DNA of 29,323 nucleotides. It comes from B75-G9 sp964564905. GTDB taxonomy: Archaea; Hadarchaeota; Hadarchaeia; Hadarchaeales; Hadarchaeaceae. The notes below the pieces were generated by a model that was not told where the DNA came from, did not search any database, and saw only the letters and a program-made list of their open reading frames with translations. The position numbers were made by a program, and so were the translations under genes. Shown piece after piece: positions 14,778 through 22,740 of the stretch (position 1 is the stretch's first letter; every line of letters starts with the position of its first letter). The stretch lies in assembly GCA_964564905.1 (NCBI GenBank), contig CAZMCI010000010.1, forward strand, positions 1 through 29,323, given 5' to 3'.

Positions 14778-16226
14778 GTGTATCTGGTCTTGGGTTGTGG
14801 AGATGTTGGTTTTTCTATCGCGAGTAAGCTCAAAGAAAGTCGTGCTGACGTGACAGTGGTCGACATTGATAAGAAAAATGTGGAACGACTCAAAAAAACG
14901 GGTTTCCACGCAGTTCTTGGGGACTTTAGAAATCCGGAGACACTTCTCGGAGCTGGAATAAAAAGTTCTGAAATGGTTTTCATCACGAGTTCATATTTTT
15001 CGGTTACCAGCGAAGTGCTGAAGGTCATCAACAAATTGAAGGAAGAGTTTGAGATAGACCCAGTAGTGGTGGCCCGGATTTCTGATGAGGGCGAAAGGGA
15101 TGAGGCAAAGTTGTTGGGCGCAACAGACGTTCTGGCTCCCCCACAGATCATAGCCGATTTCATCACCAACCTGGAAAAACTGAGGATCATGGTAAACGAG
15201 AAGAGACTGAGAGCCATTGTCAAGAACATGAGGGGTAAAATGGCGATCATCCTTCAAAGGAATCCAGATCCCGATAGCATTGCAAGCGGCGCTGCGCTCA
15301 AACTTTATGTCAAAGCCGCCGGAGGTCCCGAGGCTGATCTAATATATGATGGTGAAATTGGATATCCTCAGAACAGAGCATTGATAAACCTACTAAATCT
15401 GAATCTTATCAAAGCTGACGAACACAAAGTGGATTTCGGAGAGTATAACGGTCAGTTTGCTTTAGTCGACGTTTCGACACATACCAACTGTCCGTTACCT
15501 AGGGAGATAGTGATTCCAAAGATAGTGATCGATCATCATGTTGTGCCATCCGGCGAAGTTCGCGCGTCGTACAAGGATATTTCCCACGTTGGGGCCACGG
15601 CCACGCTTCTGACAAATTACTTGCGATACGGTTTTGTGGACATAGATCCCGCAACTGCAGCTGCTTTGGTGGTCGGGATACTTACCGATACTAACAATTT
15701 CACTCGTGGGGCCACACCACTTGATTACGAGGCTTTCCAGTATCTCATGCAGAGAGCCGATGCGGATATAGTCAGGCAGTTGCAGAGACCCTCTCTCTCA
15801 TCGGAGATGTTGGACGTCTTGAGCAAAGCAGTGAGAAACAAGAAGCTCGTGGGAGGATACCTGACCGTGAATCTGGGGGAGATAAAAGAGCGAGACATGA
15901 TACCCCAGATAGCGGACTTTCTCTTAAATCTGGAGGGTGTGACCACCACTCTTGCCTACGGTATAGTTGGAAACTACATACACGCTTCTGCTAGGACAAA
16001 GGATGTAAGTCTCAACTTGGGCGAGATCTTGAAAAAGGCATTCAGCGAGGTTGGATCTGGGGGAGGTCATCTTCAGATGGCGGCGGCAAAAATTCCTGTG
16101 AGGGCGCTCGGGAGGGTGAGCAAACGGAGCATCAGGCGAGAAATGGACTGGCTGATCCGGCAAAAATTTTTGGAAACAGTGGGTGTGGTCAAGCCCTCGA
16201 AACGCAGACGAAAACGGACTAAATGA
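14778..16226 (+). CDS. TrkA-N (NAD-binding) domain fused to DHH phosphoesterase
   Basis: The N-terminus is a Rossmann RCK/TrkA-N domain with GCGDVGFSIA and an Asp at the end of the second strand (VVDIDKKN). The C-terminal half is a DHH/DHHA1 phosphoesterase: NPDPDSIASG, ALVDVSTH, VIDHHVVPS (the DHH motif), GILTDTNNF and GSGGGHLQMAA. Related enzymes degrade short oligoribonucleotides or cyclic dinucleotides, and the Rossmann part may sense a nucleotide. The first motif has N where many NrnA-type proteins have H. GTG 14778, with GGCGGTGAC a few bases upstream, is chosen instead of the weak 14673 start. It yields 482 residues. Its stop overlaps the taw2 start as ATGA. Confidence 0.85.
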   Translation: MYLVLGCGDVGFSIASKLKESRADVTVVDIDKKNVERLKKTGFHAVLGDFRNPETLLGAGIKSSEMVFITSSYFSVTSEVLKVINKLKEEFEIDPVVVARISDEGERDEAKLLGATDVLAPPQIIADFITNLEKLRIMVNEKRLRAIVKNMRGKMAIILQRNPDPDSIASGAALKLYVKAAGGPEADLIYDGEIGYPQNRALINLLNLNLIKADEHKVDFGEYNGQFALVDVSTHTNCPLPREIVIPKIVIDHHVVPSGEVRASYKDISHVGATATLLTNYLRYGFVDIDPATAAALVVGILTDTNNFTRGATPLDYEAFQYLMQRADADIVRQLQRPSLSSEMLDVLSKAVRNKKLVGGYLTVNLGEIKERDMIPQIADFLLNLEGVTTTLAYGIVGNYIHASARTKDVSLNLGEILKKAFSEVGSGGGHLQMAAAKIPVRALGRVSKRSIRREMDWLIRQKFLETVGVVKPSKRRRKRTK

Positions 16227-17071
16227 ACATGGGGCGAAGTATGGGACGTCTTCATGCAGAGCTCAAAGACGTATTGACAGACCGGGAACTGGAACTGTTG
16301 CCGAAAGGTTTTGAACGGATTGGGCACGTGGCAATAGTTTCCATACCATTCGAGTTGCGTCATAGGCTTGACGACGTCGCTCGAGCGTTGCTCCGTATCA
16401 AGGGTATCAGGACCGTGGCGCTTCGGGAGGGAGTCATCTCCGGACGGAAGCGTAGACCAAACATTAGGGTGGTGGGAGGGGAGCCCACAACCGAGACCGT
16501 CCATAAAGAAAATGGTTGCAATTTCAAACTCGATGTGGCGAAGGTGATGTTTTCCTCAGGAAATCTTTACGAGAGGGCACGTCTCCCAAAGCTCATTGCA
16601 GATGGGGAAGTAGTGGTGGATCTCTTCGCGGGGGTGGGTCAGTTCACCATTCCAATAGCTAAGCACGCGAAACCCAGGAAGGTATACTCGATCGAAGTCA
16701 ATCCGATCGCATACGGGTATCTTCTTCAAAATGTGAGGATGAATTATGTTGGGCACATCGTGGAGCCGTTGATGGGGGACTGTCTGGAGGTCGCGCCCCG
16801 GGGAGTGGCGGACCGGGTTATAATGGGCCTCCTGCACGTGACTCACCGGTATCTTCCGCTTGCCCTTGAGGTACTGAGGCCCACGGGGGGGATAATTCAC
16901 TATCATGAAAGCGTGCCTTCAAAAATCCGATTCGAACGTCCAGTGAAACGTCTATTGGAGGTGGCTTTTGGGCGGAAGATCAGGATATTACAAAAGCGCG
17001 TGGTAAAACGCTACGCCCCCGGTGTGGATCACATAGTGGTGGATGCCAAAGTAGAGCCAGCTCTTGGATGA
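16223..17071 (+). CDS. taw2: tRNA(Phe) wyosine-pathway aminocarboxypropyltransferase Taw2 (TYW2)
   Basis: Taw2 transfers the aminocarboxypropyl group of SAM to 4-demethylwyosine at position 37 of tRNA-Phe. The class I fold is seen as EVVVDLFAGVGQFTIPIAKH (motif I) and VYSIEVNPIAY. ADRVIMGLLHVTH replaces the N-L/P-P type motif of Trm5 methyltransferases. It and GGIIHYHESVP are characteristic of Taw2 rather than Trm5. The 282 residues are normal. ATG 16223 overlaps the stop of the DHH gene (ATGA), so translation is probably coupled. Trm5-type methylation is the less likely alternative. Confidence 0.88.
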   Translation: MNMGRSMGRLHAELKDVLTDRELELLPKGFERIGHVAIVSIPFELRHRLDDVARALLRIKGIRTVALREGVISGRKRRPNIRVVGGEPTTETVHKENGCNFKLDVAKVMFSSGNLYERARLPKLIADGEVVVDLFAGVGQFTIPIAKHAKPRKVYSIEVNPIAYGYLLQNVRMNYVGHIVEPLMGDCLEVAPRGVADRVIMGLLHVTHRYLPLALEVLRPTGGIIHYHESVPSKIRFERPVKRLLEVAFGRKIRILQKRVVKRYAPGVDHIVVDAKVEPALG

Positions 17072-17115
17072 AACGTTTTAACCCCGGACTCTCATGCTAA
17101 TTACTTGGTTTGGGT

Positions 17116-17628
17116 ATGGGTGGGGAATACAGAAATATGGACGATCCGACTCCGAAGGATATAATGAGGTTACGAGCCGCCGCTGATTATCTATTTGGAA
17201 AGGATGCGGGCAAGTCACTTTTTCCAGATGGTATCCGCGTGGTGAGAAGTAGGGGGCGTATCCGTCAGGTTTGGTTACCGGATGGACCAGTATGCGCGAT
17301 TCGCGCTTCGGACGGATTCATAATTTTAAATCGAAGAGGCGCCGAACTTTTACACTCAGCTTTGGCGCCACCCCACATGCGCGTGACGGTACTGGATGAT
17401 GTGGCATCGTTCGCAGCTCAGGGAAAGACGATATTTGCAAAGCACGTAACAGCGGCTGATCTGGAGATAAGACCTGGCGAAGAGGTTTTTGTCGTCGACT
17501 CGAGTGATCACCTTCTGGCAAGTGGTAGGGCACTTTTAGCAGGTGTTGAAATGGTGGAGTTTAATACCGGTAAAGCGGTAGAGGTTAGACGGGGATTCGG
17601 TAGATGTTTCCAAGACGCATCAACCTGA
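17116..17628 (+). CDS. PUA-domain protein
   Basis: This is a small archaeal protein of about 160-170 residues. A helical N-terminus (MRLRAAADYLFG) precedes a beta segment (IRVVRSRGRIRQVWLPDG). The C-terminal PUA domain has ITAADLEIRPGEEVFVV-like sequence with DHLLASGRALLAG, typical of RNA-binding PUA folds at the end of modification enzymes. It lacks a catalytic domain. Starts at TTG 17110, ATG 17116 or ATG 17137 are possible; a GGGTGGGG stretch lies before the last. It overlaps nac by 25 bases, a pairing I recall in other archaea, and suggests a ribosome- or RNA-related role. Confidence 0.8.
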   Translation: MGGEYRNMDDPTPKDIMRLRAAADYLFGKDAGKSLFPDGIRVVRSRGRIRQVWLPDGPVCAIRASDGFIILNRRGAELLHSALAPPHMRVTVLDDVASFAAQGKTIFAKHVTAADLEIRPGEEVFVVDSSDHLLASGRALLAGVEMVEFNTGKAVEVRRGFGRCFQDAST

Positions 17629-17942
17629 AACAGATGGAACGAGCGATGCGCCAAATGGGAGTCAGAATGGAAGAACTGAGTGGAGTGAAGGAGGTTGTGA
17701 TCAAATTTTCTGACCGTGAGATAGTCTTGCCCGAAGCTAAAGTCGTAAGAACGGAGATGTCTGGACAGAGAAGTTACCAGGTGAGTGGAGAGGAGTTTGA
17801 ACACAAGCTGGGATTTGAACCGACTGAAGATGATATAAAACTAGTCATGGAGCAGACAGGGGTCGAACGAGATAAAGCGGCTAAAGCACTGGTGGAGACG
17901 AACGGGGATATAGCGGAGGCGATCCTGAAATTGAGGCAGTAG
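17604..17942 (+). CDS. nac: Nascent polypeptide-associated complex protein
   Basis: Archaeal NAC forms a homodimer at the ribosome exit tunnel. The NAC domain (MGVRMEELSGVKEVVIKFSD... IVLPEAKVVRTEMSGQRSYQVSG) is followed by a UBA domain (TEDDIKLVMEQTGVERDKAA... NGDIAEAILKLRQ). Both are complete in 112 residues, the normal size. The ATG lies inside the end of the PUA gene, so the two are probably co-translated. It converges with pabC with two bases between stops. Confidence 0.95.
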   Translation: MFPRRINLKQMERAMRQMGVRMEELSGVKEVVIKFSDREIVLPEAKVVRTEMSGQRSYQVSGEEFEHKLGFEPTEDDIKLVMEQTGVERDKAAKALVETNGDIAEAILKLRQ

Positions 17943-17944
17943 CT

Positions 17945-18641
17945 CTATGACGTCCATCTTAGCTTGCGAAAAAGCACATCCCTGATTCTGATATAGATCT
18001 CTTCGTTGAAATTTATCTTGTTGGAATCGACCTGGGNNNNNNNNNNNNNNNNNNNNNNNNNNNNNNNNNNNNNNNNNNNNNNNNNNNNNNNNNNNNNNNN
18101 NNNNNNNNNNNNNNNNNNNNNNNNNNNNNNNNNNNNCCCGCTGGTTGAGGAAGAGGCATTCATCGTATCCCATACTCTTTGCCTCTCTTCGGGCTACCAC
18201 GTTTTCTAGATAATTCGTGGATTTTATGCGGAGGAGTGGTGATGAGTTTCGTCTAAAAGAGGCGATGTGCGCGCGCATCCGTTCCTTTTGTTTTTCATAG
18301 TCTTTGACGATCACCATCAGATGAGCTTTATCAATATCCTCATGGAATACCATTGATCCCGATGACAGCAAGCAGACCTTCACGGTGGCATCCGCGATGT
18401 TCGATTTCTCGACAGCTTTCTCCACCGAGTTTTTGATGACTTTTTCCGCTGGCATGGGTATGGAGAGGAGTTTGGCACCATTTTTCATCCGATCGAGGTG
18501 TTTTTTCAAGAAAACAGGCTCGGTTCCCTTCCATCTGAATGTCTCAAACACACCCTCACCATAAAGCAGAGACCTCATGGGAATCTTCGTCAGAAGGGGT
18601 TCTCCGTCCAGAAATATGAATTCTCTTGCCATCATCCTCAC
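17945..18641 (-). CDS. pabC: Aminodeoxychorismate lyase-like class IV aminotransferase, interrupted by assembly gap
   Basis: The first ~168 residues lie at 18137-18641: EFIFLDGEPLLTKIPMRSLL, YGEGVFETFRW, LKKHLDRMKNGAKLL, and then KSTNYLENVVARREAKSMG with the PLP-binding Lys, ending in DECLFLNQR at the gap. The usual next part (EGTTSNIF-like) is lost in the N run. Beyond the gap, bases 17945-18036 encode QVDSNKINFNEEIYIRIRDV and end LFRKLRWTS before a stop. That tail is probably this protein's C-terminus, but the link is unproven and about 90 more residues would be needed. It starts 2 bases after pabB, supporting PabC over a branched-chain aminotransferase. D-amino acid transferase is an alternative. 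Confidence 0.72.
18037..18136. other. Assembly gap (100 N)
   Basis: One hundred N, probably a placeholder of unknown true size, removes the middle of pabC. Frames on either side do not guarantee that the two flanks are adjacent. Confidence 1.
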
Positions 18642-18643
18642 CC

Positions 18644-19900
18644 TCAGAAGGCCTTCATCATGGCCTGTGCCTTAATGAGGGTTTCTTCGTACTCCAACTC
18701 GGGTACGGAATCCCACATTATCCCACCACCAACCCAAAAAGTGCCCATGCCATCACAGATCGTCAGAACACGGATCGCCACGCTCAACGTGAAGTCCCCA
18801 TTGGGCATGAACAATCCGATTGCACCGCAGTAGGGTCCTCGCAAATGGGGCTCCAGTTCGTCGATTATCTCCATTGCCCTTCTTTTTGGGGCTCCAGTGA
18901 CGGATCCTGGAGGAAACGTATTGCTCATGATGTGTTCAATGGTGACTCCCTCCTTGAGCTTACCGCTGACCTCAGAGACCATTTGAAAAAGAGTCGAGTA
19001 CTGTTCAACTTTGAAGAGCTCATCCACACGTACACTGTTGAATTCACAGATCCTTCCCAAGTCATTTCGCATGAGATCTACGATCATGAGATTTTCTGCC
19101 TTTTCCTTCTCGCTTTCGGAGAGTTCCCGTTTGAGTTTCATATCCTCCTCTTCTTCTCGTCCTCTTCTTCTCGTCCCCTTGATGGGTCTCGTAGTCAATC
19201 GATCACCGTGTTTTCTCAGGAATAATTCCATAGAACCACTGATCAGTTGAAACTCCCCGAAATTTAGGTAGCAACCAAATGGAACGGGCTGCGCTTGATA
19301 GAGTTTGGCCGCAAATAGCTCAGGCTGAATTTTAAACGGAACTTCAAAACGTTGGGATAGGTTAACTTGATAAATGTCCCCCGCGGCGATGTATCGTCGC
19401 GCATGCTCCACCATCTGGCAGAACTGTGCTTTTGTCATGTTTGGTTGGGGCGTGTTTGAGGTCTCCTGGATCTCGGACCACTGGAGGTCCTCCTCCCATT
19501 TTTTTAGTTTTGTCTCCTGGAGCTCCTCCTTATCAAAAAACAGGAAGGAGACATCCGGAAGGGGTGCACCGTCTTTTTGTCTCACGCTTTTAAAATTGGG
19601 TTGCAAGAACTTGAAAAATTCGTATCCTAGGTATCCCACGCCAATGTAACCCCGATTTAACATTTCCACCACTACCTTCAACGGATTTTTTCTGAGTTTC
19701 AGTCCTCGCCCTCCATGTTCCAAGAAGGAGATACCATTTTGGAATGTGAGCGAGACCTCGGGGTGTTCCAACAGGAGCGTTGAGTCCTCATTGGTCCACC
19801 CACCGCCAGAGCTGAGGAGAATGGCCCGTTTTTCCACGGGTTCAATATCAAGTTTGGCCGAGAGCACTGTTATCCCTAGTAAACTGTGAGCCGTGACCAT
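18644..19900 (-). CDS. pabB: Aminodeoxychorismate synthase component I (PabB)
   Basis: PabB converts chorismate with ammonia to aminodeoxychorismate, which PabC turns into p-aminobenzoate for folate or methanopterin. The chorismate-binding domain has GDIYQVNLSQRF, TTRPIKGTRRRG (the Lys marks PabB rather than TrpE, which has Ala), ENLMIVDLMRNDLGRI, FPPGSVTGAPKRRAMEII and YCGAIGLF. The family segment S-x-S-P-E-L-F is SGSMELFL here, with Met for Pro. It has 418 residues. The glutaminase partner PabA is not in the window. It is followed directly by pabC, 2 bases apart. Confidence 0.9.
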   Translation of the reverse strand: MVTAHSLLGITVLSAKLDIEPVEKRAILLSSGGGWTNEDSTLLLEHPEVSLTFQNGISFLEHGGRGLKLRKNPLKVVVEMLNRGYIGVGYLGYEFFKFLQPNFKSVRQKDGAPLPDVSFLFFDKEELQETKLKKWEEDLQWSEIQETSNTPQPNMTKAQFCQMVEHARRYIAAGDIYQVNLSQRFEVPFKIQPELFAAKLYQAQPVPFGCYLNFGEFQLISGSMELFLRKHGDRLTTRPIKGTRRRGREEEEDMKLKRELSESEKEKAENLMIVDLMRNDLGRICEFNSVRVDELFKVEQYSTLFQMVSEVSGKLKEGVTIEHIMSNTFPPGSVTGAPKRRAMEIIDELEPHLRGPYCGAIGLFMPNGDFTLSVAIRVLTICDGMGTFWVGGGIMWDSVPELEYEETLIKAQAMMKAF

Positions 19901-19915
19901 AAATCTGAAGGTAAT

Positions 19916-20128
19916 TCATCGAGTCAACACGTAGATGATGAACACGACAAGCGAAAGCACCAGCAGCAGTGGAGACGTAGCAAAGTAAAACCCGTTTCTG
20001 TGATAGATGTAGACCAACCAAGACGGCACATTTGAGAGGTCGATATATTTTCCAATAATCGGTAGAAGCAAAAAGGCTGCTCCTAGGAGGATAAGTGTTA
20101 TCCCTAGGAGTGTGAAGGGATGGGTCAT
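19916..20128 (-). CDS. DUF2905-like two-pass membrane protein
   Basis: The 70-residue protein has two hydrophobic segments (LLGITLILLGAAFLLLPIIG and LLLVLSLVVFIIYVLTR) flanking a short polar loop with YHRNGFYFATSP. This layout and size match DUF2905, small proteins of unknown function. It lies between pabB and the B3/B4 gene on the same strand, with 6-15 bases of spacing, so the whole group 20821-17945 may be one transcript. Confidence 0.65.
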   Translation of the reverse strand: MTHPFTLLGITLILLGAAFLLLPIIGKYIDLSNVPSWLVYIYHRNGFYFATSPLLLVLSLVVFIIYVLTR

Positions 20129-20134
20129 GTCGAT

Positions 20135-20821
20135 CTACAAAATTTCGCTTTTTTCAAGGTGCCCGCCGCAATATCTTCTGGCATAGGTGGTCACAGAACT
20201 GAGTGCAGCTTCGACCATATTTTTTTCCACCCCAGGAGCGTTCCAGAGGACTATCAATGCATTAGATGTCTTTTGTGTGACCATCGTTGCTTTGGCATCA
20301 CCCAGCGTGTATGCAGCAAGTATTTTTTGGTCGTCTCGCAGAATCACTTCATCAGGTTTTGGGGAAAGCTTCCGTCCGTCGATGAGTTCAAATGATTCCA
20401 TTTTCGTCGCCAGGGTTGTTCTGGCTTCCCCTCTTATCCTTTCGATGTCGTAAACACCGACCGATACCCAGTTCTCCACGGTGGCCAGCAGACATGAATC
20501 GACAAGATTGTTAATGTGTGGAAATCGGTCATCTAATGCTCTTCTGAGCAGGTACTCGGGTGCAGGTTTGTAGCTGGATGGATCTGCACCCATTGCCCTG
20601 AAAAATGACCGGTAGGCCCTGACTTCACTTAATTCGGTTATATTGGTACTCCCGTACTTGGTCTTGAGGTCGCTGAAAATTTGATGTTTTTTCTCGACCA
20701 ATCCCTCCACGGTTTGTTCCACGGTGATTCCACTGACGATGGCGTAACCAGCAATGAAACCCGGATATTTTTCTCTCACCTTTGGATCAAGCCTCATTTT
20801 TTCGGATCCCCAATTAAACAT
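20135..20821 (-). CDS. B3/B4 tRNA-binding domain protein
   Basis: This is a stand-alone version of the B3/B4 domain of the phenylalanyl-tRNA synthetase beta chain. Recognisable parts are FFRAMGADPSSYKPAPEYLL, FPHINNLVDSCLLATVENWV, GVYDIERIRGE and RYCGGHLEKSEIL. Free-standing B3/B4 proteins may edit mischarged or non-cognate aminoacyl-tRNA, but this is not shown for the group. The 228-residue length is typical. ATG 20821 or the inner ATG at MRLDPKVREKYP may be the start. It is divergent from the glycosylase gene with 34 bases between starts. Confidence 0.85.
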   Translation of the reverse strand: MFNWGSEKMRLDPKVREKYPGFIAGYAIVSGITVEQTVEGLVEKKHQIFSDLKTKYGSTNITELSEVRAYRSFFRAMGADPSSYKPAPEYLLRRALDDRFPHINNLVDSCLLATVENWVSVGVYDIERIRGEARTTLATKMESFELIDGRKLSPKPDEVILRDDQKILAAYTLGDAKATMVTQKTSNALIVLWNAPGVEKNMVEAALSSVTTYARRYCGGHLEKSEIL

Positions 20822-20855
20822 GAGTTAGGGTTATTTTAGCTTTAGCCTACTTTTC

Positions 20856-21443
20856 ATGGGACAAACGATGATACCGCTTCTCAGATCATTTTACGAAAGA
20901 GATACAGCCGAGGTGGCCCAGAGGCTGCTAGGTAAGATATTAATTCATCGTTCTCCTGAAGGAGTCACCAGTGGTAGAATAGTTGAGACGGAGGCATATT
21001 ATGGCAAGAACGATCCAGCCTCCCGCGCTTCACGTAAACGGACGAAACTGAACTGGCTCATGTGGGAGAGGGGTGGTTTGACCTTCGTTTATATGGTTCA
21101 TAACCACTGGCTGTTTAACGTCACGACGGAACGTGAACGGGTTCCCGGAGCCGTATTGATCCGTGCGCTGGAACCGCTTGATGGGATAGAACTAATGAAG
21201 CGAAGGAGAAAAACGGATGACGAGCTGAACTTGGCATCGGGGCCCGGAAAGCTGACGCAGGCAATGGGAATAACTCGCGAGCACCACGGACTGGATTTGA
21301 CAGACCCCGAGAGTGTGATAGTGATAACAAATGGTGAAAATAAGCCTATTGAGATTGCCTCTTCTCATCGGATTGGGGTAACCAAGGATCTAAAACGGAA
21401 GCTTCGGTTTTATGTACGTGGGAATCTCTATGTTTCAAGATAG
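20856..21443 (+). CDS. 3-methyladenine DNA glycosylase, AAG/MPG family
   Basis: This base-excision repair enzyme removes alkylated or deaminated purines. GRIVETEAYYG contains the catalytic Glu. DPASRASRKRT follows where most members have DPASHA. FVYMVHNHWLFNVTTE is the DNA-intercalation/Tyr-His region, and ASGPGKLTQAMGI and SSHRIGVTKD are family motifs. The 195 residues match the normal length. The start may be ATG 20856 or ATG 20868 (MIPLLRSFYERD). It is followed after 14 bases by the cyclo-ligase gene on the same strand. Confidence 0.9.
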   Translation: MGQTMIPLLRSFYERDTAEVAQRLLGKILIHRSPEGVTSGRIVETEAYYGKNDPASRASRKRTKLNWLMWERGGLTFVYMVHNHWLFNVTTERERVPGAVLIRALEPLDGIELMKRRRKTDDELNLASGPGKLTQAMGITREHHGLDLTDPESVIVITNGENKPIEIASSHRIGVTKDLKRKLRFYVRGNLYVSR

Positions 21444-21457
21444 GCTTTGGGGTCTGG

Positions 21458-22171
21458 ATGGATAAACAGGCCATTCGTGAACGAGTTTGGCGGAATATGG
21501 AAACAAAAGGGGTTGTTCTCTTCCCGAGGCCTGCTCGGGGGCGGATTCCGAATTTTGTGGGCAGCCGAGAGGCAGCCGCGCGTCTTCGTTCGCTACCGGC
21601 GTACGCATCTGCTAAAACGGTATTTGTGAACCCAGATGCTGCCCAGCTGGCCGTGCGGGAGCTTGTATTGCGCGATGGTAAATATTTGATTATGGCGACC
21701 CCGAGACTGCGGGAAGGCTTCATCGTGCTCGATCCGACGAAGATAGAAAATATTCGAGAGGTAGCTAGTATCAAGGGTGCGTTCAGGCATGGGCAGCGAG
21801 CCGACATCAGTAAATTAAAAGTTGATCTGATGGTAGAAGGTTCTGTTGCAGTTGATCTTAGAGGGGGAAGAGTAGGTAAGGGCTCAGGATGGGGGGACAT
21901 CGAGCACGCCATTTTAAGGGAATTGGGGGCGGTGGATCAAAGGGTACCGATAGCGACAACTGTTCACGATCTTCAAGTATTGGATTTGATAATTCCCATG
22001 ACCCACCACGATGTTCCTGTAGATTTTATTGCGACTCCTACACGGATTATCGATACAAAAACGCGTTACATACGTCCCCAAGGTATTATTTGGGAAGAAT
22101 TGGATGAGTCAAAAATTAAAGATGTTCAGCTCCTTCGAGAGATGAGAGGGTCACGTCATCAAACTTATTGA
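21458..22171 (+). CDS. 5-formyltetrahydrofolate cyclo-ligase family protein
   Basis: The family converts 5-formyl-THF to 5,10-methenyl-THF with ATP. MDKQAIRERVWRNM resembles the N-terminal helix, and VDLMVEGSVAVDLRGGRVGK with GSGWGDIEHAIL is the phosphate/folate-binding core. IATTVHDLQVLDLIIPMTHH and DVPVDFIATPTRIID complete the fold. Archaea that use methanopterin also carry these homologues, and their substrate can differ, so the exact reaction is open. With PabB and PabC nearby, a one-carbon cofactor role is sensible. It has 237 residues. Confidence 0.85.
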   Translation: MDKQAIRERVWRNMETKGVVLFPRPARGRIPNFVGSREAAARLRSLPAYASAKTVFVNPDAAQLAVRELVLRDGKYLIMATPRLREGFIVLDPTKIENIREVASIKGAFRHGQRADISKLKVDLMVEGSVAVDLRGGRVGKGSGWGDIEHAILRELGAVDQRVPIATTVHDLQVLDLIIPMTHHDVPVDFIATPTRIIDTKTRYIRPQGIIWEELDESKIKDVQLLREMRGSRHQTY

Positions 22172-22210
22172 TTTTCCAAATATCGGAATTTGCCAAACCT
22201 CCCTTCTTCT

Positions 22211-22441
22211 CTAGGCCTTGCTTACAATTCCTTTTTGAGCAAGTTCTTTCGGATACTCTCGAACGGTTGATATATGGAGTCCTACTTTCTCAGAGATAAA
22301 ACGTGTCTCATCGAGTCTGCTGTCCAGTGCTTCAAAAATTCGCTTAATTGAGCGTTCCCTCCTTTGCCTGTAGCTAACTTTAGTTATCCTATCTATCTGA
22401 GCGTCAAGGTCTTTTGATATTAGCGCGGACTTGAACGCCAT
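22211..22441 (-). CDS. Small winged-helix DNA-binding protein (second of overlapping pair)
   Basis: This 76-residue protein is basic in its first half (KVSYRQRRERSIKRIFEALD). It ends with a helix-turn-helix-like stretch, ETRFISEKVGLHISTVREYP followed by KELAQKGIVSKA. I cannot assign a family beyond HTH. Its ATG lies 22 bases inside the end of the upstream wHTH gene in another frame, implying translational coupling or a frameshift in a once longer protein. Confidence 0.5.
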   Translation of the reverse strand: MAFKSALISKDLDAQIDRITKVSYRQRRERSIKRIFEALDSRLDETRFISEKVGLHISTVREYPKELAQKGIVSKA

Positions 22442-22698
22442 AGAAAAGAATTTCCTGCTTTACCACACTTCTCTACAAACCCTGCTGCTTCAAGTGCCTT
22501 CAAGTGTCTATTAATTCTATAGCTACTCACACATAGCTCAAGCATCAGCTTTCTGCTAGTTGTAGGACAAACTTTCAGCTTATCGAGTATCATCTTTTTT
22601 GTTGTACTAACCTCTTCTTCACCGAGATGACATGCCAAAAAGAGGGTATTCTGGCCTTTTCGATCTTCCCATCTCGCCCCATGATCCTGCATGTCCAC
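22420..22698 (-). CDS. Small winged-helix protein, or C-terminal domain of the broken LAGLIDADG gene
   Basis: About 60 residues form a clear winged helix: MILDKLKVCPTTSRKLMLEL, then CVSSYRINRHLKALEAAGFV and EKCGKAGNSFLWR. This pattern is like the C-terminal winged helix of the LAGLIDADG protein at 27819-28883 (LASGPKTYDDLAAAL... LEKRGLVKRVGKRGQAWMW). It may therefore be the tail of the degraded LAGLIDADG gene just upstream, now separate. The first 30 residues are weakly supported. It reads into the second small HTH gene with a 22-base overlap. Confidence 0.5.
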   Translation of the reverse strand: MDMQDHGARWEDRKGQNTLFLACHLGEEEVSTTKKMILDKLKVCPTTSRKLMLELCVSSYRINRHLKALEAAGFVEKCGKAGNSFLWRSSPR

Positions 22699-22740
22699 GC
22701 ATCGAAGACGGCCGCTAAATGGCTCCTGATTTTGGGACGG

